Below are positions 42,531 to 50,686 of a DNA stretch of 64,000 nt, in pieces (position 1 is the stretch's first letter; every line of letters begins with the position of its first letter). Location: the NCBI GenBank assembly GCA_900230115.1, contig LT907983.1, forward strand, positions 4,634,774 through 4,698,773. The letters run 5' to 3'. This DNA is from Spirosomataceae bacterium TFI 002. Lineage in GTDB: Bacteria > Bacteroidota > Bacteroidia > Cytophagales > Spirosomataceae. The notes under the pieces are model-generated. The model was not told the origin of the DNA and did not search any database. It saw nothing but the letters and a program-made list of their open reading frames with translations. Made by a program: the position numbers and the translations under genes.

Positions 42531-44993
42531 ATGCCATTTTTTGATTACTTACCTCTAGCAGACAACAAAGTACTTTTAACCGACAGTCGATATGTAACAC
42601 AAGCCTCCAACTCTATTTTTTTTGCAATTAAAGGTGTTAGGCATGACGGTCACGTCTACATTCAAGACCTCATAGATAAAGGTGTTAGTGAATTCATAGT
42701 AGAGCAGCACTGGGCAACAGACCATGCAGATAGCGAAATTATAAATGCGGCTGATTTTTATGTGGTAAATAATGCGACAAAAGCTTTACAGTTATTGGCT
42801 TCTAAGCAAAGGAGTAAATTTAACTTTCCAATCATCGGAATCACGGGTAGCAATGGCAAAACAATAATAAAAGAATGGTTGAATACCTTATTAGAAGATG
42901 ACTTTTCTGTGGCCAAAAGCCCTAGAAGTTATAATTCGCAGATAGGTGTCCCACTTTCTGTTTGGCAACTTAATTCAAAACATGAAATAGGGATTTTTGA
43001 AGCTGGAATTTCTCAACCAGCCGAAATGCAAAATTTACAAGATATCATTAGGCCGACAATTGGTATTTTTTCAAATATTGGATCTGCTCACGATGAAGGT
43101 TTTCGAAGTAGAAAGCAAAAGATTACAGAGAAGTTAAGGTTATTTAGACATTCAAAATTCCTTATTTATCGCCAGGACTATAAAAACCTCGATCAGGAAA
43201 TCAAGATTTTCTTAAAAGCAGTGAACCCTCAAGTGGAGCTATTTGCTTGGTCAAGCGAAGGAGTGGGTGTGAACAATGTAGAAGTGCAAAAAGAAAATAA
43301 CTTTTCTAACCTGAAACTGTATTGGCAGGGAGAAGAACTGAATTTTCAAATACCATTTACAGATGATGCATCAATCGAAAATGCGATTCATGCGATTTTT
43401 GCAGTTTTTATTGTTTTAAAAGATACTGATCATGAACCTAAGTCTTTGATAGAGAGAAGGCTGCCTTTTCTAAAGCCAATCGCAATGCGTCTTGAACTCA
43501 AGGAAGGTATCAATGATTGTTACCTCATAGATGATACTTACAATAACGACCTAGGAGGTTTAGAGATGGCTCTCAACTTCATGGATCAGCACCATACCAC
43601 CAGAGGGAAATTGCTTATCCTAAGTGATGTTTTACAAACGGGACTTAATGGAAAAGAGCTTTACAAAAGAATTGCAGACTTACTTCACAAGCATGGAATT
43701 CAGGAACTTATAGGGATTGGAAAGGTAATTTCAAAGCATAAGAATCTTTTTGAAGAAGGTCGATTCTATGAATCGACGGAGGATTTTTTGAAACAGAGTG
43801 CTCATGCTGCACTAAAGTCGAAGCTAATTTTGATTAAAGGAGCGAGGCATTTTTCTTTCGAAAAAATTGTCAATGCTTTACAGCAAAAAGTACATGGGAC
43901 AGTTTTTGAGATTAACCTAGACGCAATTACCAACAACCTTAATTTTTATAGGTCAAAAATAGGTGGAGATACCAAAATAATGGTGATGGTAAAAGCCTCT
44001 GCCTATGGTAGCGGAAGTGGTGAGTTGGCAAGTTTGCTACAATACCATAGGGTTGACTATTTGGGAGTTGCATATACTGATGAAGGCGTGGAGCTAAGGC
44101 AAAATGGAATAATGCTACCCATTATGGTGCTAAATCCACAACCAGAAACATTTCAGAACTTAATTACTCATAAAATAGAACCAGAGATATATAGTCTTAG
44201 GTTATTGAAAGCTTTTATTGATTTTATAAGTAAGCAACAATTAACTGAGCCGGTCAAAATTCACTTAAAAATTGACACGGGAATGCATAGACTTGGTTTT
44301 GAAAAAGGAGATTTAAAAGAAGCTTTAGAGTTAATAAATGAATGTCCTGAACTAAAAATAGCCTCTGTTTTTAGTCATTTGGTTGGGGCTGATAGTAGCG
44401 AACATACTGAGTTTTCAAAAAATCAAATTAGTTATTTAGAAGACAGTAAAAAGTTGGTTTTGAAATCACTTTCATATGTTCCATTATTTCATATCGCCAA
44501 CACGGCAGGAATTTTACGTTTTCCAGAAGCCAAAATGGACATGGTACGACTTGGAATTGGGATTTATGGTGTGGAATCCAATGGCGAAGAACAAAAGAGC
44601 TTGCAATTGGTAGGTAGGTTGAAAACCACTATTTCTCAGATCAAACAAGTCAAAAAGGAAGAATCTGTGGGCTATAGTAGAAAAGGGATTTTGACTAGAG
44701 ATAGCAAGATTGCCACTATTGGGATAGGTTATGCTGATGGTTACGATCGTAAGCTCAGCAATGGAAAAGGTAAAGTTTTGATCAATAAAACCTTGTGTCC
44801 AACTGTTGGCAACGTGTGTATGGATATGACAATGATTGATGTCACAGAAATTGATTGTAAAGAAGGTGACGAAGTGATTGTTTTTGGGGAGAACCCAAGT
44901 ATTTTTGATCTATCCGAAGCACTGGACACTATTCCTTACGAAATATTGACAAGCATTAGTGAGCGTGTAAAACGCGTTTTTTATAAAGAATAA
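42531..44993 (+). CDS. murF-alr: Bifunctional MurF ligase / alanine racemase
   Basis: 820 aa, the fusion typical of Bacteroidota. The N-terminal half is MurF (UDP-N-acetylmuramoyl-tripeptide:D-alanyl-D-alanine ligase) with ATP loop IIGITGSNGKT and motif YNSQIGVP. The C-terminal half (from about residue 455) is a fold-type III alanine racemase with the PLP lysine Lys488 in MVMVKASAYGSG, and ESVGYSRKG for the second catalytic base. The fusion makes D-Ala-D-Ala precursors and adds the dipeptide to the peptidoglycan nucleotide. The segment GRFYEST (about residue 409-415) is coded by a palindrome like that in the EamA gene. Confidence 0.95.
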   Translation: MPFFDYLPLADNKVLLTDSRYVTQASNSIFFAIKGVRHDGHVYIQDLIDKGVSEFIVEQHWATDHADSEIINAADFYVVNNATKALQLLASKQRSKFNFPIIGITGSNGKTIIKEWLNTLLEDDFSVAKSPRSYNSQIGVPLSVWQLNSKHEIGIFEAGISQPAEMQNLQDIIRPTIGIFSNIGSAHDEGFRSRKQKITEKLRLFRHSKFLIYRQDYKNLDQEIKIFLKAVNPQVELFAWSSEGVGVNNVEVQKENNFSNLKLYWQGEELNFQIPFTDDASIENAIHAIFAVFIVLKDTDHEPKSLIERRLPFLKPIAMRLELKEGINDCYLIDDTYNNDLGGLEMALNFMDQHHTTRGKLLILSDVLQTGLNGKELYKRIADLLHKHGIQELIGIGKVISKHKNLFEEGRFYESTEDFLKQSAHAALKSKLILIKGARHFSFEKIVNALQQKVHGTVFEINLDAITNNLNFYRSKIGGDTKIMVMVKASAYGSGSGELASLLQYHRVDYLGVAYTDEGVELRQNGIMLPIMVLNPQPETFQNLITHKIEPEIYSLRLLKAFIDFISKQQLTEPVKIHLKIDTGMHRLGFEKGDLKEALELINECPELKIASVFSHLVGADSSEHTEFSKNQISYLEDSKKLVLKSLSYVPLFHIANTAGILRFPEAKMDMVRLGIGIYGVESNGEEQKSLQLVGRLKTTISQIKQVKKEESVGYSRKGILTRDSKIATIGIGYADGYDRKLSNGKGKVLINKTLCPTVGNVCMDMTMIDVTEIDCKEGDEVIVFGENPSIFDLSEALDTIPYEILTSISERVKRVFYKE
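43759..43777. repeat. Palindrome with core GATTCTATGAATC inside murF-alr
   Basis: GTCGATTC, loop TAT, GAATCGAC: 8-bp perfect stem. In frame it encodes GRFYEST in the MurF half. Same core and same reading of the peptide (GRF-x-EST) as the palindrome at 40760-40788. Confidence 0.75.
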
Positions 44994-45000
44994 TTTCAAG

Positions 45001-45008
45001 TACTTTTG
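45001..45008 (+). promoter_or_regulatory. -7 element (TACTTTTG) of the coiled-coil lipoprotein gene
   Basis: TACTTTTG is an exact match, 28 nt before the ATG at 45036. The -33 region is only T-rich, so confidence is moderate. Confidence 0.45.
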
Positions 45009-45035
45009 AAAATTACATACTAAACCCCCAAAACA

Positions 45036-45683
45036 ATGATAAAAAAGTCTTTTCTCTTTCTGATACTTGTTGCGTCCCTATCGTCATGCTGGAAAAACAA
45101 AAGCCCAGAAGACTTACCAAGGTTAAAAGAAGCTTTTCAAAAACAAGTTGAGACTTTTGAAAAAAGAAAAACTCAGGCAAACGAAAATGTAACAGAGTCT
45201 CTTGAATCGCTCAATGGTCTAAAAGGTGCATTAGAAGATGCAAAAAACGAAGATAAAGAGTTTGCTAAAGTTTATGGAGACTGGGAAAAAGTCAATAAAA
45301 GAGTAGAGAACCTTAACAAGGAGTATGAAGACTTAAAATCCAAAGCAGAGGGTTTGTTTGCTGCAATGGAAACGCAAACGAATAGCCTTTCAGACGAAAC
45401 AAGTAAGAAAGATCTTTCTAAAGCAATCAATTCGGCAAGAACTAAGTATAATGCTACTTTGGCAAATACTTCAGTTGCCATAGGGAAGTTGAGAGCATTA
45501 CATGGTGATGCTGTGGATGTAGTAAAAGCATTAGAAGTAGCGGTTGCATTGAATTCGTTTGATAATATCAATGAGCAGTTAAAAAGTATTGAAGATAGAG
45601 TTGATGGCATAATGGACGAGCTTAATGTCGCTGTAGTAGAAAGTAAAAAATTATATGAAAAGAGATTGGACGATTTACAGTAA
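45036..45683 (+). CDS. Coiled-coil lipoprotein of unknown function
   Basis: 215 aa with SPII signal (FLFLILVASLSSC, Cys18). The whole mature part is predicted helical coiled coil, rich in Lys, Glu and Asn (KEAFQKQVETFEKRKTQ, VNKRVENLNKEYEDLKSK). No enzyme motif. It could be a periplasmic spacer or scaffold. The last 29 bp overlap the start of the sulfatase, so the two are probably co-expressed. Confidence 0.75.
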   Translation: MIKKSFLFLILVASLSSCWKNKSPEDLPRLKEAFQKQVETFEKRKTQANENVTESLESLNGLKGALEDAKNEDKEFAKVYGDWEKVNKRVENLNKEYEDLKSKAEGLFAAMETQTNSLSDETSKKDLSKAINSARTKYNATLANTSVAIGKLRALHGDAVDVVKALEVAVALNSFDNINEQLKSIEDRVDGIMDELNVAVVESKKLYEKRLDDLQ

Positions 45684-47235
45684 GGTATTTTTAATGCTGT
45701 GCTCATTCACAGTATTTGGACAAGGCGAGCAAAACAAGAAACCTAATGTGCTTTTTATCTTAGTAGACGATCTTGGGAAGCATGACTTGTCTTACGAAGG
45801 CAGTAAGTTTTACGAAACACCTAATATTGACCGCCTGTCGAAAGAGAGTACGAATTTTTGTAATGGATATGCGGCATGTCAAGTTTGTAGCCCATCTCGT
45901 GCTGCAATCATGACCGGTAAATCTCCGGCACGGTTAAAAATTACAGATTGGATTGGTGCGTCTACTGGAGAAGAGTGGAGAAGACATGGTCGTGCAGATA
46001 AATTGCTCCCAGCTCCATATAGTTTGAACCTTCCAAAAGAGGATGTTACTATCGCTGAGGCTTTCCAAAAAGAAGGTTACAGTACTTTCTTTGCCGGTAA
46101 ATGGCACCTAGGTGGTGAAGGTTCTCATCCAGAGGATCACGGCTTTCAGATCAACGTTGGAGGTAACCATACTGGAAGTCCAATGGGAGGGTATTTTTCA
46201 CCATACGATAACCCACAATTAGAAAATAAAGAGCCCACAGAAAATCTTTCTATTAGATTGGCAAAAGAGACGGCTTCATTTATCAAGAGTTCACAGGATA
46301 AACCATTTTTCGCTTTTCTTTCATTTTATGCCGTACATGGGCCAATCCAAACCACTGAAGAAAAGTGGGAGAAATATAGAAATAAAGCACACATGAACGA
46401 CATTCCTGAGCAGGGTTTTGCGTTGGAAAGAAACTTGCCGATAAGGAAGTATCAAGACAATCCAATTTATGCAGGTCTTGTAGAACAAATGGACGATGCC
46501 GTTGGGTTAGTTTTGGAAGCTTTAAAAGCTTCAGGATTGGATAAAAACACAATTGTCGTGTTCACTTCTGACAATGGAGGGGTTGCATCAGGAGATTCTT
46601 ATTCTACTAGTAATTTCCCGTTGCGTGGTGGTAAAGGTTACCAGTGGGAAGGTGGGATAAAAGAGCCATATCTCATCAAAGTACCTTGGTCACAAACCCC
46701 GAAAGAAGTAAAGACTCCAGTAATTGGAATGGATTTTTATCCTACTTTACTAGACTTGTGCGGTTTGAACCAAAACGGGAATCAACACATGGACGGTGTG
46801 AGTTTAAAGCCACTTTTAGAAAAAGGGGATATCTCTGATAGAGCTTTGTTTTGGCATTATCCTCATTACGGTAATCAGGGTGGAGAACCGTCGTCTATCA
46901 TTCGTCAAGGTGATTGGAAATTGATTCATTATTGGGAGAATGGTGTGGATGAGTTATACAATTTGAAAGAAGATCCAATGGAGCAAAACAATGTTTACGG
47001 CTCATTTATCTCTAGAGGTAAGGAAATGAGAAGTACGCTCGACGATTGGCTTAAGAACTCAGATGCAGAATTACCTAGTTATGACCCTGAGTTTAGTTTG
47101 GAGAAAAAGGCTGTATGGCAGCAAAAGATTGTTCAAAGTAAATGGCCATCATTGGAAAAAGAAAGAATGAATATTCTTCAAAAAGGGTGGAAACCTAACG
47201 CTGATTGGTGGAAAAGCCAATTAACCAAGGATTAA
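45655..47235 (+). CDS. Sulfatase, exported
   Basis: 526 aa with an N-terminal signal peptide (IYSKVFLMLCSFTVFGQ). Sulfatase signature CQVCSPSRAAIMTGKSP (Cys78 becomes formylglycine); metal ligands in NVLFILVDDLGKHDLSYEG; FFAGKWHLGGEG, FFAFLSFYAVHGP and IVVFTSDNGGVAS complete the site. It hydrolyses sulfate esters. It is about 70 aa longer than the sulfatase at 34275, mostly in the C-terminal subdomain. It starts inside the upstream lipoprotein gene and precedes the ppk2 pair, with which it shares no obvious pathway. Confidence 0.93.
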   Translation: MKRDWTIYSKVFLMLCSFTVFGQGEQNKKPNVLFILVDDLGKHDLSYEGSKFYETPNIDRLSKESTNFCNGYAACQVCSPSRAAIMTGKSPARLKITDWIGASTGEEWRRHGRADKLLPAPYSLNLPKEDVTIAEAFQKEGYSTFFAGKWHLGGEGSHPEDHGFQINVGGNHTGSPMGGYFSPYDNPQLENKEPTENLSIRLAKETASFIKSSQDKPFFAFLSFYAVHGPIQTTEEKWEKYRNKAHMNDIPEQGFALERNLPIRKYQDNPIYAGLVEQMDDAVGLVLEALKASGLDKNTIVVFTSDNGGVASGDSYSTSNFPLRGGKGYQWEGGIKEPYLIKVPWSQTPKEVKTPVIGMDFYPTLLDLCGLNQNGNQHMDGVSLKPLLEKGDISDRALFWHYPHYGNQGGEPSSIIRQGDWKLIHYWENGVDELYNLKEDPMEQNNVYGSFISRGKEMRSTLDDWLKNSDAELPSYDPEFSLEKKAVWQQKIVQSKWPSLEKERMNILQKGWKPNADWWKSQLTKD

Positions 47236-47325
47236 ATAAATCTTAAAATAGAAGGATAAATAGCCAAAAGCTTTGAAAAGTTTGACTCCTTCTGTTAATT
47301 CAAATTATCATTAGAAAAAGGGTAT

Positions 47326-48171
47326 ATGTTTTCAGAAGAAGACCTATTAAATGCAGAAAGGAGAAGTGATTTAGTTCGCATTGCTAAGGAAAAAGGTTTT
47401 AGTGTAAAGAAACCACTGCGTAGGGCAAAATATGAGAAAGAGTTAAGGCTGCTTCAAGCAGAATTGGTCAATCTTCAGAAATGGGTGGCGAAAAACAAAA
47501 TGCGTGTGGCTATTCTTTTCGAAGGTCGCGATGCAGCAGGGAAAGGAGGGTCTATCAAGCGATTTGTAGAACACCTCAATCCTCGTGCTATGCGAGTAGT
47601 TGCTCTTAACAAACCAACAGATTTGGAAAAAGGGCAATGGTATTTTCGCCGTTATGTGAAAGAGTTGCCTATGCCAGGTGAAATAGTTTTTTACGACCGA
47701 AGTTGGTATAACAGGGCAGTTGTAGAACCTGTAATGGGTTTTTGCACCGATGAGGAGTATAATCGCTTTATGGTTCAGGTGCCGGAGTTTGAGCACATGT
47801 TGTATGAAGACGGAGTGAAAGTGATCAAGTTCTGGTTTTCAATATCAAAGAGCCAACAGAAAAAACGTTTTGATGCTCGACTACAAAATCCTTTAAAAGT
47901 GTGGAAATTTAGCCCTGTTGATCAAAAAGGTCAGGACTTGTGGGATAAATACACATACTACAAAGAGCAGATGTTTTCAAAAACTCACAACTCTTTTAGT
48001 CCTTGGATTATCGTAAAAACAAACCAAAAGAAAGTAGCAAGACTGGAAAGTATGAGATACGTACTTTCAAAATTTGAATATGATGACAAAGAAAAGGCTG
48101 ATACTTCGTTATTACCCGATCCCAATGTCATTATTAGATACCATAGAACTTCTCAACAGCTAGACGTATGA
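47326..48171 (+). CDS. ppk2: Polyphosphate kinase 2, first of a tandem pair
   Basis: 281 aa. Walker A ILFEGRDAAGKGG (about residues 66-78), Walker B/lid FYDRSWYNRAVVEPVMGF, QWYFRRYVKELPMPGEI; this is the PPK2 class I layout. The enzyme transfers phosphate between polyphosphate and nucleotides (GDP/ADP to GTP/ATP). The second copy begins 4 bp before this stop (ATGA), so the pair is translated together and may form a heteromer or cover two nucleotide substrates. No PHO-box-like repeat was seen upstream. Confidence 0.92.
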   Translation: MFSEEDLLNAERRSDLVRIAKEKGFSVKKPLRRAKYEKELRLLQAELVNLQKWVAKNKMRVAILFEGRDAAGKGGSIKRFVEHLNPRAMRVVALNKPTDLEKGQWYFRRYVKELPMPGEIVFYDRSWYNRAVVEPVMGFCTDEEYNRFMVQVPEFEHMLYEDGVKVIKFWFSISKSQQKKRFDARLQNPLKVWKFSPVDQKGQDLWDKYTYYKEQMFSKTHNSFSPWIIVKTNQKKVARLESMRYVLSKFEYDDKEKADTSLLPDPNVIIRYHRTSQQLDV

Positions 48172-48950
48172 TCAGGAATACACAAAAAATAAATGAAGCA
48201 GATTTAGCTGTTTTAAATTCTCAAATTGGTCAGCGTTTCCTATTTTCGAACGATAAGCTTGATTTGGATAGAACCTTGAGACAAACCAAATATGAGCTTG
48301 AACTGAGAGAGTTACAGGCAGATTTGGTTGATCTACAGAAATGGGTCATCGATAATAAAAAGAAAGTGGTGATCCTTTTCGAAGGTAGAGATTCGGCTGG
48401 TAAAGGTGGTGCTATTAGAAGAATAACGGCACACATTAATCCTCGTTTTTATAGAATTGTTGCACTTTCTAAGCCATCGGAAGACGAACGTGGACAGTGG
48501 TTTTTTCAAAGGTATGTACAACATCTTCCTAAAGAAGGCGAAATCGTTTTTTTTGATAGAAGCTGGTATAATAGAGCCGTTGTAGAGCCTGTGAATGGAT
48601 TTTGTACGCCAGAAGAATATAAAATCTTCATGAATGAAGTGAATTATTTTGAAAAGATGCTGATCGATTCTGGAACACATCTTATTAAATTCTACTTCTC
48701 CATTACTAAACTTGAGCAAGCGAGACGATTTAAAGACATTCAGAAAAGCCCCTTGAAAAAATGGAAAATGACTGCTGTGGATGAGGCCGCACAAGGTTTG
48801 TGGGACGAATACACCAAGTACAAACAACGAATGTTCCGGAAAACGAATCTTCAGCGTTCGCCATGGGTAATTCTTCAAGCCAATCGCAAAACAAAAGCGA
48901 GAATAGAAGCAATCAAGTATATTTTGAAAACAATTCCATATAAAAGCTAA
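48168..48950 (+). CDS. ppk2: Polyphosphate kinase 2, second of a tandem pair
   Basis: 260 aa, paralogous to the upstream copy (about half identical by eye): Walker A ILFEGRDSAGKGG, Walker B/lid FFDRSWYNRAVVEPVNGF, QWFFQRYVQHLPKEGEI. Same reaction as above. It is shorter at the C-terminus by some 20 residues. The duplication is old enough to have changed many surface residues, arguing for separate roles. Confidence 0.92.
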   Translation: MIRNTQKINEADLAVLNSQIGQRFLFSNDKLDLDRTLRQTKYELELRELQADLVDLQKWVIDNKKKVVILFEGRDSAGKGGAIRRITAHINPRFYRIVALSKPSEDERGQWFFQRYVQHLPKEGEIVFFDRSWYNRAVVEPVNGFCTPEEYKIFMNEVNYFEKMLIDSGTHLIKFYFSITKLEQARRFKDIQKSPLKKWKMTAVDEAAQGLWDEYTKYKQRMFRKTNLQRSPWVILQANRKTKARIEAIKYILKTIPYKS

Positions 48951-49048
48951 AACCATAGCTTAATTTCAAACTAGATTTTTTTTCTTTTCAAAAAGGTAAA
49001 TATCGGTACAGATCACCTGTTATTTAGTTCAACTTGTCTCAAGTCTTC

Positions 49049-49093
49049 TGTAACATCTGTCACATAAGGGACAGAAACTTATGCATATATTTG
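49049..49093 (+). promoter_or_regulatory. Crp/Fnr-type operator and promoter 1 of the sulfur module
   Basis: Operator TGTAACATCTGTCACA (49049-49064), a TGTnAC-N4-GTnACA palindrome; -7 element TATATTTG (49086-49093). The operator centre is 36.5 bp above the last G, about -42 from the predicted start, the class II activator position. No -33 element. Confidence 0.65.
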
Positions 49094-49114
49094 ATTATAT
49101 ATTGCTAAAAATCT

Positions 49115-50149
49115 TTGAAAGAAAAACTACTAAATAGAATTGTCTGGTACTTAGGACTTATTCGAATTCTTATAATTTTTACATTGTTTCTGGCCTCGGC
49201 GGCTTTTGTAAACTTTTTCTTTGGTGAATATTTTGAATCCCCAAAACAAGCGGAGAAAATTGCAACAACACCAGTTAAGGTTATAGATGAAGAGTTTTCT
49301 GACCCCGTTCTAGCACCTTCGGATGAGTTGATGCTTGCTGAACCAAATAAAGATCAACTTTTATACGGAAAAGAGTTGATCACTAATACTTCTTTTTACC
49401 TTGGATTTAATGGTAAGGTGATGAAGAATACGAATGGTCAGAATTGCCAAAACTGTCACTTAAAAGCTGGAACACAACCTTTTGGCAATAATTTCCTTGG
49501 AGTTACTGCTATGTATCCGCAGATAAGGAAGCGGTCAGGCAAAATGACAGATATAGTTGGGAGAGTAAATGGATGTTTACAAAGAAGTCTAAATGGCAAG
49601 CCACTTGATGCCGATAATCCTGAAATGGCCGCTATGGTGGCATACATCACATGGCTTGGTAAAGACTCACCTAAGGGAATTCAACCCAAAGGAACAAAGG
49701 TATATTCAATAAAACTTCTTGATCGAGCTGCCGACCCTCAAAATGGAGAAATCGTTTATCGAGAGAAATGTCAATCATGTCATCAACAAGATGGTCAAGG
49801 TGTGTTGGCAGAAAATGGGAGGACTTATACTTACCCACCCTTGTGGGGGAAGCACTCTTATAATGATGGAGCAGGCTTGTACAGAATGTCAAAGTTTGCC
49901 GGATTTGTACGACTGAATATGCCTTTTGGAGCCACTTATGAGCGACCAATGCTCACGGATGAGGAAGCTTGGGATATTGCTGCCTTTGTAAATTCACAAG
50001 AAAGACCTGTAAAGGAGAAAGCAAACGATTGGCCTAATATTGCCGATAAGCCTTATGATCATCCTTTCGGCCCTTTCGCAGATCCATATCCCGAATCTCA
50101 ACATAAATATGGGCCATTTAAGCCAATTAAAGATTTTTATAAAAATTAA
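49115..50149 (+). CDS. Di-haem cytochrome c of the TsdA thiosulfate dehydrogenase type
   Basis: 344 aa, anchored by one N-terminal helix (about residues 11-32). Two c-type haem sites: CQNCH (Cys111, Cys114, His115) and CQSCH (Cys219, Cys222, His223). Between them NNFLGVTAMYPQIRKRSGKM, DIVGRVNGCLQRSLNGKPL and MVAYITWLGKDSP follow the TsdA pattern, including the conserved Cys in RVNGC. TsdA couples two thiosulfates to tetrathionate and passes electrons to haem. The start codon is TTG at 49115; no ATG precedes the anchor. First gene behind a Crp/Fnr-type promoter; the DsrE-like gene follows in 20 bp. Confidence 0.8.
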   Translation: MKEKLLNRIVWYLGLIRILIIFTLFLASAAFVNFFFGEYFESPKQAEKIATTPVKVIDEEFSDPVLAPSDELMLAEPNKDQLLYGKELITNTSFYLGFNGKVMKNTNGQNCQNCHLKAGTQPFGNNFLGVTAMYPQIRKRSGKMTDIVGRVNGCLQRSLNGKPLDADNPEMAAMVAYITWLGKDSPKGIQPKGTKVYSIKLLDRAADPQNGEIVYREKCQSCHQQDGQGVLAENGRTYTYPPLWGKHSYNDGAGLYRMSKFAGFVRLNMPFGATYERPMLTDEEAWDIAAFVNSQERPVKEKANDWPNIADKPYDHPFGPFADPYPESQHKYGPFKPIKDFYKN

Positions 50150-50169
50150 TATTCCTAAATTATCAACCA

Positions 50170-50586
50170 ATGAAAAGCAAAATATCAATACTAGTTTTAA
50201 TCCTTTTTACATCATTTTCCGGTGTTTATGCTCAAAAGAATGGGCACAAAATTGTTTTTCAACTTGCAACTGACTCGCATAAAGAGCACGGTTCACTTAC
50301 TAGACAATTAAACAATGTTTTGAATTATTGGCCTACTGCAAAAATTGAAGTTGTGGTGCACAGTGCTGCATTGGAATTCATGATGAAGGACAAAAGTACT
50401 GTAAAGAATGAAGTAGAAGAATTAATGGCAAAAGGAGTCACATTTGCAGTATGCAAGAATACAATGAAGAGAAAAGAAGTAACTGAAGATCAGATAATTA
50501 CAGGGGCAATATTTGTGCCCGTTGGAATTGCTGAAATTGTATTGAAGCAAGAACAAAAATACATGTACATCAAAGCGGGTTATTAA
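50170..50586 (+). CDS. Exported DsrE-like sulfur-carrier protein
   Basis: 138 aa with signal peptide (ISILVLILFTSFSGVYA). The DsrE/DsrF-like fold is seen in KIVFQLATDSHKEHGSLTRQLNN, KIEVVVHSAALEFMM and the Cys-bearing FAVCKNTMKRKEVT; the cysteine is the likely sulfur-carrying residue. Cytoplasmic DsrE proteins relay sulfur atoms; this one is exported, so it may receive sulfur in the periplasm from thiosulfate chemistry. Second gene of the TsdA-like operon. Confidence 0.78.
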   Translation: MKSKISILVLILFTSFSGVYAQKNGHKIVFQLATDSHKEHGSLTRQLNNVLNYWPTAKIEVVVHSAALEFMMKDKSTVKNEVEELMAKGVTFAVCKNTMKRKEVTEDQIITGAIFVPVGIAEIVLKQEQKYMYIKAGY

Positions 50587-50686
50587 TACCCCATCGTTTT
50601 AAAGATCAATTTCTTTTAAATAGGGAGTTAACTCTAGTGCTTTTGAGTATAAATTAAATTATCGTTTCAAGAAATATAAATGAATT

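Noticed and set aside
45272-45706. Minus-strand 144-codon frame
   Set aside because: Antisense to the coiled-coil lipoprotein gene; Ser/Leu-rich composition is the shadow of Lys/Glu-rich codons.
48333-48956. Minus-strand 207-codon frame
   Set aside because: Fully antisense to the second ppk2 gene, whose motifs are certain; the frame reads like a codon shadow.
48951-48975. Weak hairpin AAGCTA/TAGCTT after ppk2 as a terminator
   Set aside because: Six base pairs with a poor T run; not convincing on its own.
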